Below are positions 16,739 through 24,042 of a DNA stretch of 48,789 nucleotides, piece by piece. The number at the start of each line of letters is the position of its first letter. Position 1 is the first letter of the stretch. The position numbers and the translations under genes were made by a program. Below the pieces are notes generated by a model. The model saw only the letters and a program-made list of their open reading frames with translations, was not told where the DNA came from and did not search any database. The stretch spans positions 1 to 48,789 of the forward strand of contig JANNRR010000038.1 in assembly GCA_031401675.1 (NCBI GenBank), written 5' to 3'. The stretch is from JANNRR01 sp031401675. Lineage in GTDB: Bacteria; Pseudomonadota; Alphaproteobacteria; Rhodobacterales; Rhodobacteraceae.

Positions 16739-18307
16739 ATGGCGACCGTCACGCTGGATTTCACCGCGTCCTACCGCGCGATAACAGACGCCGACCTTAC
16801 CCTGCCGACAGTCCGGGATACCATCGGATTTGGTGGCAACGGCGTGCCTATCCCGGCGATAACCTTCACCAGCCCGTCGGGCAATGTCACCCTGCCGGGC
16901 TACGATTACTACGCTGATGAAACCGCATATGTCCGGTCTCACTCCCCATTCGCAGACCACCTGGATCTGATCGATGTTACCTTGCCCAACCAGCCTTATC
17001 TGCGGTTCCAAGTCGCCATCAACGTGCCGCCGCGTGCCGTAGACTACGTTCCGGCCACGTGGAGCTTAGCCGCGGCGCAACAGTACTACACACAGCTGAA
17101 TGTCTTTTACACTGCATTGAGCGCATGGGAAAACTACGTTGATACAGCTTCGTTCATGGTCAGCACCGGATCCTACAGCGACGGCGGCGGTTTTTTGGCG
17201 GTATTGACCTCAGCCAGCCCGACACTCCCCGAGGACATCGCGACAAGCTTTCACTTCTTCTCGAACTGCACCGTCATTGGCAGCAACTTCGACGATGCCT
17301 TCGGCGCGTCCGCATTCGGCAGCAACCTTTATGGTGGAGGCGGCGACGATACCTTGTCCGGCCAATTGGCCGACGATTTCCTGTCCGGGGGCCTTGGCGC
17401 AGACATCTTGGCCGGAGGGCCCGGACTTGACGACATTTTTGGCGGCGTCGGCGACGATACGATGGACGGCGGCGATGGGGATGACGCAATCTTTGGTGGC
17501 GCAGGCATTGATTCAATTGAGGGCCGCCTGGGCAATGACAGCCTGTACGGCGGCAGCGGCGCGGACACTTTGTTCGGCGACGCAGGACTTGACGTCATGT
17601 CTGGCGGCTTCGACGACGATACGATGGTCGGCGGCGATGGGTCGGACCTGATGAGGGGTGACAGTGGCTTTGATGGGATGTTCGGCGGTCTGGGCAATGA
17701 CAGTCTGTTCGGGGGCAGCGACTCTGACCACCTTGACGGCGCAGACGGCAATGATTCCCTGAGGGGCGGGGATGATTCCGACGATATCTTTGGCGGCGCT
17801 GGCGCGGATACGCTGAGGGGCGATGCCGGCAACGATTTGCTTTATGCCGGCAGCGGCAATGACGTTGTGCGCGGCGATGCTGGCAACGATTCGACTTATG
17901 CTGGCAGCGGCAACGACATTGTGCGTGGTGACGTCGGCGATGACTTTCTGCGCGGCGAGGCTGGCAAGGACACTTTGACCGGGGGTGGCGGCAAAGATGG
18001 TTTCATATTCAAACATCTTGGCACGGCGAATGCCGACCTGATCGTCGATTTCGTACGTGGCCCGGATTGGATCGGGTTGGAAGCAAGTGCTTTTGCCGCG
18101 GTGGGTCCCACACTGGGCCTGCAGGAGTTCCGTCTTGGGACCGCCGCACTGGATGGCAATGATCGCATCCTCTACAATGCCGCAACCGGACGGCTCTATT
18201 ATGACCCCGATGGAACACTGAACGGCGCACAGGGCGCCGCCGCCGTGCTGTTCGCCATCGTCGCCAACCACGCGGCGCTGTCGCATCTGGATTTTCTGGT
18301 GGTTTGA
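16739..18307 (+). CDS. RTX calcium-binding repeat protein
   Basis: 522 residues. Residues 1-190 are a domain I do not recognise, rich in Tyr and Thr (DYYADETAYVRSHSPF region), without a signal peptide. From about 199 to 420 there are some twenty glycine/aspartate nonapeptides of the GGxGxDxLx type (GGGGDDTLSG, GGAGADTLRG), the Ca2+-binding beta-roll. A C-terminal domain ends in HLDFLVV, as in type I secretion substrates. It is most likely exported by an HlyB/HlyD/TolC system, but no such genes are in the window. The stop codon at 18305-18307 is directly followed by a copy of the lepA 3' end. Confidence 0.9.
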   Translation: MATVTLDFTASYRAITDADLTLPTVRDTIGFGGNGVPIPAITFTSPSGNVTLPGYDYYADETAYVRSHSPFADHLDLIDVTLPNQPYLRFQVAINVPPRAVDYVPATWSLAAAQQYYTQLNVFYTALSAWENYVDTASFMVSTGSYSDGGGFLAVLTSASPTLPEDIATSFHFFSNCTVIGSNFDDAFGASAFGSNLYGGGGDDTLSGQLADDFLSGGLGADILAGGPGLDDIFGGVGDDTMDGGDGDDAIFGGAGIDSIEGRLGNDSLYGGSGADTLFGDAGLDVMSGGFDDDTMVGGDGSDLMRGDSGFDGMFGGLGNDSLFGGSDSDHLDGADGNDSLRGGDDSDDIFGGAGADTLRGDAGNDLLYAGSGNDVVRGDAGNDSTYAGSGNDIVRGDVGDDFLRGEAGKDTLTGGGGKDGFIFKHLGTANADLIVDFVRGPDWIGLEASAFAAVGPTLGLQEFRLGTAALDGNDRILYNAATGRLYYDPDGTLNGAQGAAAVLFAIVANHAALSHLDFLVV

Positions 18308-18583
18308 GTGCGCGGCCGGGCGATGGTGGAAAAGCTGAAGGAGCTGATCCCCCGGCACATGTTCAAGATCCCGATTCAGGCGGCGATTGGGGGAAGGGTG
18401 ATCGCGCGCGAGACCTTGTCGGCGATGCGCAAGGACGTGACGGCGAAGTGCTATGGCGGGGATGCGACCCGCAAGCGCAAGCTGTTGGACAAGCAGAAGG
18501 CCGGCAAGAAGAAGATGCGGCAGTTCGGGAAAGTGGAGATACCGCAGCAGGCGTTCATCAATGCGTTGAAGATGGACTCCTGA
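18308..18583 (+). pseudogene. Second copy of the lepA 3' end (codons 509-599)
   Basis: The 91-residue reading frame starts with GTG immediately after the RTX stop and matches LepA residues 509-599 except for S593N and G599S. At the DNA level the first 76 bases are identical to 16107-16182; after that there are about 17 silent codon changes. The pattern shows divergence under selection as part of a full lepA in another lineage, not a fresh duplication. It encodes only the LepA C-terminal domain and lacks the GTPase, so it is a fragment. Translation coupled to the RTX stop is possible but unproven. Confidence 0.85.
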
Positions 18584-18607
18584 CCCCTTTCGCGCTACCT
18601 TTTCAGC

Positions 18608-18787
18608 ATGAACCACACCACGCCGACCCCTTTGATACCAGAAGCAGAGCTTCGCATCGCCGAAGCCCGCCTTGCTGATTTCGACAGTGACGGGCTGGGC
18701 CACACACTCGACGCCCTGCGCAAATGGTCCGCCCTGCGGGCGAGTGACCCCATCGCCCCATGCCCGCCCCCTATCAGGTTGCGCTGA
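18608..18787 (+). CDS. Putative antitoxin of a ParE/RelE-type pair
   Basis: 59 residues starting at ATG 18608. The sequence is helical and charged in its first part (PEAELRIAEARLADFDSDGL) and ends in a proline-rich tail (IAPCPPPIRLR). It overlaps the downstream toxin gene by 28 bases, which is longer than usual. I do not recognise the ParD or Phd signature clearly, so the antitoxin role rests on position and size. It could be a truncated antitoxin. It begins 24 bp after the second lepA tail. Confidence 0.5.
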   Translation: MNHTTPTPLIPEAELRIAEARLADFDSDGLGHTLDALRKWSALRASDPIAPCPPPIRLR

Positions 18788-19065
18788 CGCCCGGCGCGCT
18801 GGCCGACCTTGACCGCCTCGACCAATTCCTCCGCGCCAAGAACCCCGCTACGGCAGACCGCATGCTGGCGGCGATCCATACGAGCCTGTCCCGCCTGTCG
18901 ACTATGCCCCTTACCGGCCGCCCCATCCCCCAATCCTCGCTGCGCGCGCTGGTTGTGCGCTTTGGCAAAGGGGGATATGTTTGCCTGTATGAGGTCCGCG
19001 AGCAGATGGTGCTTGTGGCGCGTGTGTTTCATGGGCGTGAGGATCGGAAGGCAGGGGAAGAGTGA
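18760..19065 (+). CDS. RelE/ParE-family toxin
   Basis: 101 residues. The order of elements fits the ParE/RelE fold: ALADLDRLDQFLRAKNPATADRML (two helices), LSTMPLTGRPIP, then the strands SSLRALVVRFGKGGYVCLYEV and QMVLVARVFHGRED. ParE toxins poison gyrase and RelE toxins cleave mRNA; the target cannot be told here. The C-terminal RKAGEE resembles the LepA segment QKAGKKK at both protein and DNA level, so the last codons may derive from the third lepA tail, which overlaps the stop. Confidence 0.8.
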   Translation: MPAPYQVALTPGALADLDRLDQFLRAKNPATADRMLAAIHTSLSRLSTMPLTGRPIPQSSLRALVVRFGKGGYVCLYEVREQMVLVARVFHGREDRKAGEE

Positions 19066-19139
19066 AAAAGCTGCGCCAGTTCGGCAATGTGGAGATCCCG
19101 CAGCAGGCGTTTATAAGTGCGATGAAGATGGATAGGTGA
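19062..19139 (+). pseudogene. Third, eroded lepA 3' end (about codons 576-599)
   Basis: Beginning at or just before the toxin stop, the frame reads KKLRQFGNVEIPQQAFISAM then KMDR and a TGA at 19137-19139. This is the last 24 residues of LepA with M-to-L, K-to-N, L-to-M and G-to-R changes plus several silent differences from copies 1 and 2. Weak similarity extends left to about 19047 if a net insertion of five bases is allowed. Its final AGGTGAGGG lies directly before the next start codon and may serve as Shine-Dalgarno for the nuclease gene. Confidence 0.8.
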
Positions 19140-19142
19140 GGG

Positions 19143-20270
19143 ATGGCCAGAAAGGGTAGGTCCCTCGAGCTACTTGTTGCTTCACTTGAATTGCTTTCAA
19201 GCAACGACGACTGCTTTTCAGTGGAATCTCCAGCATTTCTGTCCGACAAGCATACGGGCCAGAGGCGAGAGATTGACGTATTATTAACTCACAAAGTCGA
19301 CAACAAGGTAACCAAGATCGCATTTGAGTGTAAAGATTATAGTCGCCCGATCGATGTGCCAAGGCTTGAAGAGTTCTATGGAAAGTGCTCATCACTGGAC
19401 GTGGATGTTCCAGTATTCGTTAGTTCAAGCAAATACTACGCCCCATGTATTCCAAAGGCAGCTGCGCTGAACATAATTCTACACAGTATCGAGCAGAGCG
19501 TTGAGTTTGACTGGATGCGAGTTGCGGGCCTGCTTGAGGACTTTATTCAATTCAAGAAAGTAGCAATCACTGACTCACTTGGCCGTGCGGTGTCAGATAT
19601 CAACTTCGTTGATTCAAAAGGTGGATTCGTTGGGCCGTCACAAATATGCACTTCGGTCGCAATGCAAATACTGAGACGTGCTGAATATCTGAAAACGAGA
19701 GGTGATGAATCAGATCCAAACTCCCTCCCGGAGAACCAAGCGCAGATCATTTGTACTGGGCTTCGGCGTCCTTTTCCGTCTAGCAATCCGCAAGCTGAAC
19801 TTCAACTGAATGTTTCAGTCGTATTCGTTTTTAGTAGAATTTTCACCTCATTCGGCTACTTTTCATACAAGAGAACACGTGAGACGTTGAAGTTTGTGAA
19901 AGTTGAAAGCGCGCTTAGAGTAGATGATAAGATTGAGACCCTCGTCTATTCTGACGGCATTTCTGAAAAAGTAGCAGTCTTCGGTGGGGTAAATCAAGAC
20001 CGAACATCTATTCGATCATTCAGAAGATTTGTTTCTTGGGATGCACTTGGGGAAAGGCTATTCGAGTTGTGGGGTCGACATCTGTTCAACATATCTTGCA
20101 ATTCAGATACGCTCACTTTGTCCGCGTTTACCTTTTCGGCTGATAGTGGGGTTGGAGATTGGGACGGAGTGGATCACTGGCCAGCTTTGAAGGAAGATGG
20201 GTGTGCCGGTGTGTCGAACTATGAAGAGCATGATCGCATATCAAAACTGCGGAATGCTCGATTAACGTAG
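19143..20270 (+). CDS. Mrr-like restriction endonuclease (PD-(D/E)XK fold)
   Basis: 375 residues. The N-terminal ~110 residues carry the nuclease core: SLELLVASLELL helix with Glu, REIDVLL (catalytic Asp) and KIAFECKDYSRPIDV (E-C-K motif) followed by a helix LEEFYGKC. This is the pattern of Mrr/restriction endonuclease-like enzymes and suggests a stand-alone DNA-cleaving defence factor. Residues 120-375 are unrecognised. The gene is conspicuously AT-rich compared with all neighbours, a sign of recent transfer. It starts three bases after the third lepA tail. No methyltransferase partner is nearby, so a type IV-like (modification-dependent) activity is one possibility. Confidence 0.75.
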   Translation: MARKGRSLELLVASLELLSSNDDCFSVESPAFLSDKHTGQRREIDVLLTHKVDNKVTKIAFECKDYSRPIDVPRLEEFYGKCSSLDVDVPVFVSSSKYYAPCIPKAAALNIILHSIEQSVEFDWMRVAGLLEDFIQFKKVAITDSLGRAVSDINFVDSKGGFVGPSQICTSVAMQILRRAEYLKTRGDESDPNSLPENQAQIICTGLRRPFPSSNPQAELQLNVSVVFVFSRIFTSFGYFSYKRTRETLKFVKVESALRVDDKIETLVYSDGISEKVAVFGGVNQDRTSIRSFRRFVSWDALGERLFELWGRHLFNISCNSDTLTLSAFTFSADSGVGDWDGVDHWPALKEDGCAGVSNYEEHDRISKLRNARLT

Positions 20271-20291
20271 GTGCGAGCACCACTCCTGCGT

Positions 20292-20603
20292 TCAACGGTG
20301 CGTGACATCACGCACCCTACCGAGAGCGCCGAGGGCCCCCTGCCAATGCGCATCCCCCCTCGGTGCCACCCGCACCACACTCACCACCAACCGCCCGTCC
20401 TCGATGCGATACACCACCCGCCAGGTCCCGACCCGCACCCGCCATTCATCCTGCCGCCCTTCCAGCTTGCGGCACCCCGGCGGTCTTGGGTCGTCCGCCA
20501 GGGCATAGATCGCCGCCCTGATCCGCCTGGCCAATCGCACATCGCGGATCGCATCGAAGTCTTTCCGGCCTTCGCGGGTGAATTCAATCGTCCTGCGGCT
20601 CAT
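20292..20603 (-). CDS. RelE/YoeB-type toxin
   Basis: 103 residues. Recognisable elements are the RRTIEFTREGRKDFDAI opening, ALADDPRPPGCRKLEGRQDEWRVRVGTWRVVYRIEDGRLVVSVVRV core typical of RelE-like mRNA interferases, and the charged residues around WRVRVGTWRVVY. The reading frame continues past the usual RelE end (VRVAPRGDA) into the palindrome at 20297-20316, which supplies the last residues and stop. It overlaps the antitoxin gene by four bases (ATGA). Confidence 0.85.
   Translation of the reverse strand: MSRRTIEFTREGRKDFDAIRDVRLARRIRAAIYALADDPRPPGCRKLEGRQDEWRVRVGTWRVVYRIEDGRLVVSVVRVAPRGDAHWQGALGALGRVRDVTHR
20297..20316. terminator. Palindrome between nuclease and toxin genes
   Basis: GGTGCGTGA (20297-20305) and TCACGCACC (20308-20316) form a perfect 9-bp inverted repeat around CA, 27 bp past the nuclease stop and within the last codons of the convergent toxin gene. 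It may be a terminator or a REP-like palindrome inserted at the toxin's 3' end; there is no T-tract. Confidence 0.45.
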
Positions 20604-20878
20604 TCCGCCGCTTCACCCTTGGCGATGTCGGCAAAGACCTCTTCGGCGGAAAAGGTTACGTTCGGGTCATGGCCCGGATCAGCTTCCATTTCCTCCAGCC
20701 GACGCCGCCAAAAGGCATCTTCGGCGCTTTCCATGAAGGCGAGGTCCACCATCGGGACAATCGCCGCAATCGGGCGGCCATGTTTGGTAATCATCACAAG
20801 TTCGCCGCCATGTTCCACCTGACCCAACAGGTCAGACAGGTTTTCGCGGGCTTCCGTTACGGTTGCGGTGATCATCAT
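20600..20878 (-). CDS. Phd/YefM-type antitoxin
   Basis: About 92 residues beginning MMITATVTEARENLSDLL; I chose ATG 20878 (or 20875) because this is where Phd/YefM proteins start and a GGA lies just upstream. The N-terminal DNA-binding part contains HGGELVMITKHGRPIAAIV, diagnostic of the Phd fold, followed by the acidic toxin-binding tail (AFWRRRLEEMEAD...). It precedes and overlaps the RelE-type toxin gene, giving a complete type II pair that should be autoregulated by the antitoxin at the promoter between 20879 and 21012. Confidence 0.88.
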   Translation of the reverse strand: MMITATVTEARENLSDLLGQVEHGGELVMITKHGRPIAAIVPMVDLAFMESAEDAFWRRRLEEMEADPGHDPNVTFSAEEVFADIAKGEAAE

Positions 20879-21012
20879 CTGTCCAATTCTTACAAAACCC
20901 CAGAAACGTAACATTTCTGCGCCCGAAAATTAACCCGCCCCGCCCGCCGCCGAAATTTACCCGCCGTTAACCATATCAGCCGAGGCTGCCTTTGCCGAAA
21001 CAGGGGGCAAAG

Positions 21013-21372
21013 ATGAAGATCCGGTTAATCGAAAATCGCAATGCATTGAAAAAAAACGCGTTAATAAATGTCCCGCGCCGGGACGCTCTCGCCCTCCTGC
21101 TCCTGCTCGCAGCCTGCGACGCCTCGCCCTACCCGAGCTTTTTCGGCGCGACCCAGACCCGCACCACGGTGGAGGGCCGCGACTTCACGGTGTTTCAGAA
21201 ACTGAACAAGGCCGAGGTCGTCCGCCTCGGCTGGGCCGGGCCTCAGGAACGGCGCGGCATGCGGGAACGGATGATCCTTGCCGCCGAACAGGCGACGGGC
21301 TGCACCGTCAACCCCACGAGCTTCGAGGGCGACGACGGCGAGGCCCGCATGAGCCTGCGCTGCCCGAAATGA
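21013..21372 (+). CDS. Putative lipoprotein
   Basis: About 119 residues from ATG 21013, which follows a GGGGGC. A long basic N-region (MKIRLIENRNALKKNALINV) precedes the hydrophobic stretch ALALLLLLAAC, whose LAAC is a lipobox with Cys near residue 35. The mature part contains QTRTTVEGRDFTVFQKLNKAEVVRLGW and two further Cys (TGCTVN, LRCPK). It resembles small Rhodobacterales lipoproteins of unknown function. It ends 33 bp before the convergent esterase gene. Confidence 0.7.
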   Translation: MKIRLIENRNALKKNALINVPRRDALALLLLLAACDASPYPSFFGATQTRTTVEGRDFTVFQKLNKAEVVRLGWAGPQERRGMRERMILAAEQATGCTVNPTSFEGDDGEARMSLRCPK

Positions 21373-21405
21373 TCCGCGTTTGCCAAGGCGCGGCGGGCGA
21401 CCCGG

Positions 21406-22164
21406 CTAGCCGAACCAGGCGCGGACCGACGCCTCGAATTCGCGCGGCCGTTCGGCATGCAGCCAGTGGCCCGCGCCGGGCAGTTTGGCGAAGCGGGCGG
21501 CGGGGAACAACGCCTTGATCGCCGCCCGGTGTTCCGGCATGACGTAAGCGGACAGCGCGCCGGACAGGAACAGGGCGGGGCCTGGGAACTGCCCGGCAAT
21601 CGCGGGCCAGCCGGTGATCTTGCTCATCTCGGTTGCCAGCACGTCCAGGTTCAGCCGCCAGCGCGGCGGTACGGCTTTCAGGTCCAGCGATTGCAACAGA
21701 AACGCCCGGATGGCAGCGTCGGGCACGGTTGCGGCCAGACCCGCGTCAGCCTCGGACCGCGAGCGCAGCGGCGCGAGGGGCAGCGCGCGCATCGCGTTGA
21801 CGTATTGCAGTTGGCTGTGACTGTAGGCAACCGGGGCAATGTCGGCCAAGAGCAGGCTGTTGACCAGATGCGGCGCTGTCAGGGCCAGCATCATCGCGGC
21901 CTTGCCGCCCATCGAATGGCCAAGGATGTCCATCGGCGGGTAGGTGGCGGCTACTTCGGCCAGATCAGAGGCGAGGTCGGGGTAGGTATGGGTGGGGGTC
22001 CAGGGGCTGTCGCCGTGGTTGCGCATGTCGGCGGCGACGACCAGCCGGCTGTCGGACAGTCGGCGGGCGATGGCACCCCAGTTGCGGGCAGAGCCGAACA
22101 GGCCATGCACGATCAAGAGCGGCGGCAGGGCGGACGGTTGGCCAAAAAGGATTGTGTTCAGCAT
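21406..22164 (-). CDS. Alpha/beta-hydrolase (YbfF-like esterase)
   Basis: 252 residues, cytoplasmic. The oxyanion segment VHGLFGSARNWG (about 19-30), the DMRNHGDSP motif (about 46) and the nucleophile elbow GHSMGG (Ser near residue 84) are present; the acid lies around FLSGALSAYV and the catalytic His in GAGHWLHAERP (about 232). The arrangement matches YbfF-type esterases that cleave short acyl or acyl-CoA esters. It is divergent from the small membrane protein gene with 87 bp between. Confidence 0.88.
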   Translation of the reverse strand: MLNTILFGQPSALPPLLIVHGLFGSARNWGAIARRLSDSRLVVAADMRNHGDSPWTPTHTYPDLASDLAEVAATYPPMDILGHSMGGKAAMMLALTAPHLVNSLLLADIAPVAYSHSQLQYVNAMRALPLAPLRSRSEADAGLAATVPDAAIRAFLLQSLDLKAVPPRWRLNLDVLATEMSKITGWPAIAGQFPGPALFLSGALSAYVMPEHRAAIKALFPAARFAKLPGAGHWLHAERPREFEASVRAWFG

Positions 22165-22251
22165 GTCACGGGTCTAGCCCGCGGCGGCTTTGACGGCCAG
22201 AGCCGTTGAGAACTGGCGGGGGCGGCGCTATTCTGACCACGCAAATGCGGG

Positions 22252-22629
22252 GTGACGATGGGCGCGGTTTCGATACGGCAAATGGCTGACCGGGTGGCCG
22301 GGCTGATGCAGGAGCGGCTTGGCATCCGGGGAAACGGGTTGGCGGAAAAGTTGCGGCGCGGTGGGCGGATGCTGCCGCGCGGGGTGCGGGGGGCGGCGGC
22401 GCGGCTGGCGGAAGCAGCGGAACAGGCACCGAACCCGAAGCTGATGATGCAGCTGGATCAGGCAGCGGTTGCCGAGGCCTATGATGTCTGCGTGCGGCAT
22501 CTGGGCGGGCTGGGGGCGGGGGCACGGCGCATGGCGGCGCTGATGAACTTTGCGGCGTCACTGGCGCTGATTTCACTGGTGGTCTTTGGGTTGGTGGTCG
22601 GGGTGCTGTACTGGCGCGGCTATCTGTGA
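22252..22629 (+). CDS. Conserved hypothetical protein with C-terminal membrane helix
   Basis: 125 residues from GTG 22252, or 123 from ATG 22258. Residues 1-90 are helical and Arg-rich (MADRVAGLMQERLGIRGNGL, KLRRGGRMLPRGVRGAAARL); residues about 97-118 form one hydrophobic helix (SLALISLVVFGLVVGVLYW), so it is probably tail-anchored in the inner membrane. Similar proteins occur in Rhodobacterales without known function. It is convergent with glyA, 117 bp apart. Confidence 0.7.
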   Translation: MTMGAVSIRQMADRVAGLMQERLGIRGNGLAEKLRRGGRMLPRGVRGAAARLAEAAEQAPNPKLMMQLDQAAVAEAYDVCVRHLGGLGAGARRMAALMNFAASLALISLVVFGLVVGVLYWRGYL

Positions 22630-22720
22630 CTGCGTAACACGCGTGTTATGTCGTTCAAGTATCTGTAAAGGATACATGTTACCCGCGCCGGTAAGCTTGC
22701 GTTAACCAATTAGGCAGCAC

Positions 22721-22735
22721 GGGGGGCGGCCCCCC
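22721..22735. terminator. G/C hairpin between convergent genes
   Basis: GGGGGG (22721-22726) and CCCCCC (22730-22735) flank a three-base loop just after the glyA stop on the opposite strand. It can act as a terminator for glyA or for the convergent small gene. No T-tract follows. Confidence 0.35.
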
Positions 22736-22746
22736 CGGTCACTGGT

Positions 22747-24042
22747 TCACAGCCCCGGGTAGATGGGGAAGCGGGCGCAGAGGCCTGCGACCTTGGCCTT
22801 GACGGCGGCTTCGACCATTGTATTGCCATCCTCGCCATGGGCGGCCAGACCGTCGACCACTTCGACAATCCATTGACCGATCAGGCGAAACTCCGGCTCC
22901 ATGAAGCCGCGGGTGGTGCCGGCCGGGGTGCCGAGGCGGACGCCGGAGGTGACGGTGGGTTTTTCCGGGTCGAACGGAATGCCGTTCTTGTTGCAGGTGA
23001 TATGGGCCCGGCCGAGCGACTTTTCGGTGGCATTGCCCTTGACCGATTTCGGGCGCAGGTCGACCAACATCAGGTGGGTATCGGTGCCGCCGGTGACGAT
23101 GGCGAGCCCGCCCTTCATCAGTTCGTCGGCCAGAGTCTGTGCATTGCGGATGACCTGCGCGGCATAGTCCCTGAATTCCGGGCGCAGGGCTTCGCCGAAC
23201 GCCACCGCCTTGGCGGCGATGACATGCATGAGCGGGCCGCCCTGCAGACCGGGGAAGATCGCGGAATTGACCTTCTTGGCGATAGCCTCGTCGTTGGTCA
23301 GGATCATGCCGCCGCGCGGGCCGCGCAGGGTCTTATGCGTGGTGGTGGTGGCAACATGCGCGTGCGGGAAGGGCGATGGGTGGGCACCGCCGGCGACCAG
23401 CCCGGCAAAGTGCGCCATGTCGACCAGTAAGTATGCCCCCACGGCATCGGCGATGGCACGGAAACGGGCGAAATCGATCTGACGCGGCACGGCGGAACCG
23501 CCGGCGATGATCAGTTTCGGCCGGTGCTCGGCGGCCAGCGCCGCGATCTGATCATAGTCGATCAGATTGTCCTGCGGGCGGACACCGTAATGAATGGCGT
23601 TGAACCATTTGCCGGAAACGTTCGGGGCGGCACCGTGGGTCAGATGGCCGCCCGAGGCGAGGTTCATGCCCAGAATGGTATCGCCCGGCTTGATCAGAGC
23701 AAGGAACACCGCCTGATTGGCCTGGCTGCCGGAATTGGGCTGCACATTGGCGAAGCCGCAGCCGAAAAGCTTGCAGGCCCGATCGATTGCCAGGGTTTCG
23801 GCGATGTCGACATACTGGCAGCCGCCATAATAGCGTTTGCCGGGGTACCCCTCGGCGTATTTGTTGGTCATGACCGAGCCTTGCGCCTGCATGACCGCCG
23901 CCGAGACGATATTTTCCGACGCGATCAGTTCGATCTCGTCACGCTGGCGGCCAAGTTCGGATCGGATCGCGGCGAACAGTTCCGGGTCGCGGCTGTCCAG
24001 CGGCTCGGTGAAGAAGCCGGTGTCGCGGTGGCTGGCGGTCAT
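22747..24042 (-). CDS. glyA: Serine hydroxymethyltransferase
   Basis: 431 residues from ATG 24042, preceded by GAGGAG. It converts serine and tetrahydrofolate to glycine and 5,10-methylene-THF with PLP. Seen motifs: IELIASENIVSAAV, YAEGYPGKRYYGGCQYVD, the PLP-lysine segment TTTTHKTLRGPRGG (Lys about 235) and SGVRLGTPAGTTRG near the C-terminus. Length and sequence fit alphaproteobacterial GlyA. It is divergent from nadK with about 150 bp between; this gap holds a GGGCAGC/GCTGCCC hairpin (24134-24162) but no recognisable riboswitch. Confidence 0.98.
   Translation of the reverse strand: MTASHRDTGFFTEPLDSRDPELFAAIRSELGRQRDEIELIASENIVSAAVMQAQGSVMTNKYAEGYPGKRYYGGCQYVDIAETLAIDRACKLFGCGFANVQPNSGSQANQAVFLALIKPGDTILGMNLASGGHLTHGAAPNVSGKWFNAIHYGVRPQDNLIDYDQIAALAAEHRPKLIIAGGSAVPRQIDFARFRAIADAVGAYLLVDMAHFAGLVAGGAHPSPFPHAHVATTTTHKTLRGPRGGMILTNDEAIAKKVNSAIFPGLQGGPLMHVIAAKAVAFGEALRPEFRDYAAQVIRNAQTLADELMKGGLAIVTGGTDTHLMLVDLRPKSVKGNATEKSLGRAHITCNKNGIPFDPEKPTVTSGVRLGTPAGTTRGFMEPEFRLIGQWIVEVVDGLAAHGEDGNTMVEAAVKAKVAGLCARFPIYPGL

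Noticed and set aside
17330..17990. CRISPR-like periodic repeats
   Set aside because: The periodicity is the 27-base coding repeat of RTX nonapeptides, not a direct-repeat and spacer array.
16382..20900. Integrase-driven genomic island
   Set aside because: No tyrosine or serine recombinase, transposase or tRNA target is visible, and the lepA repeats are much longer than normal att sites. The accretion idea is kept, the classical island is not.
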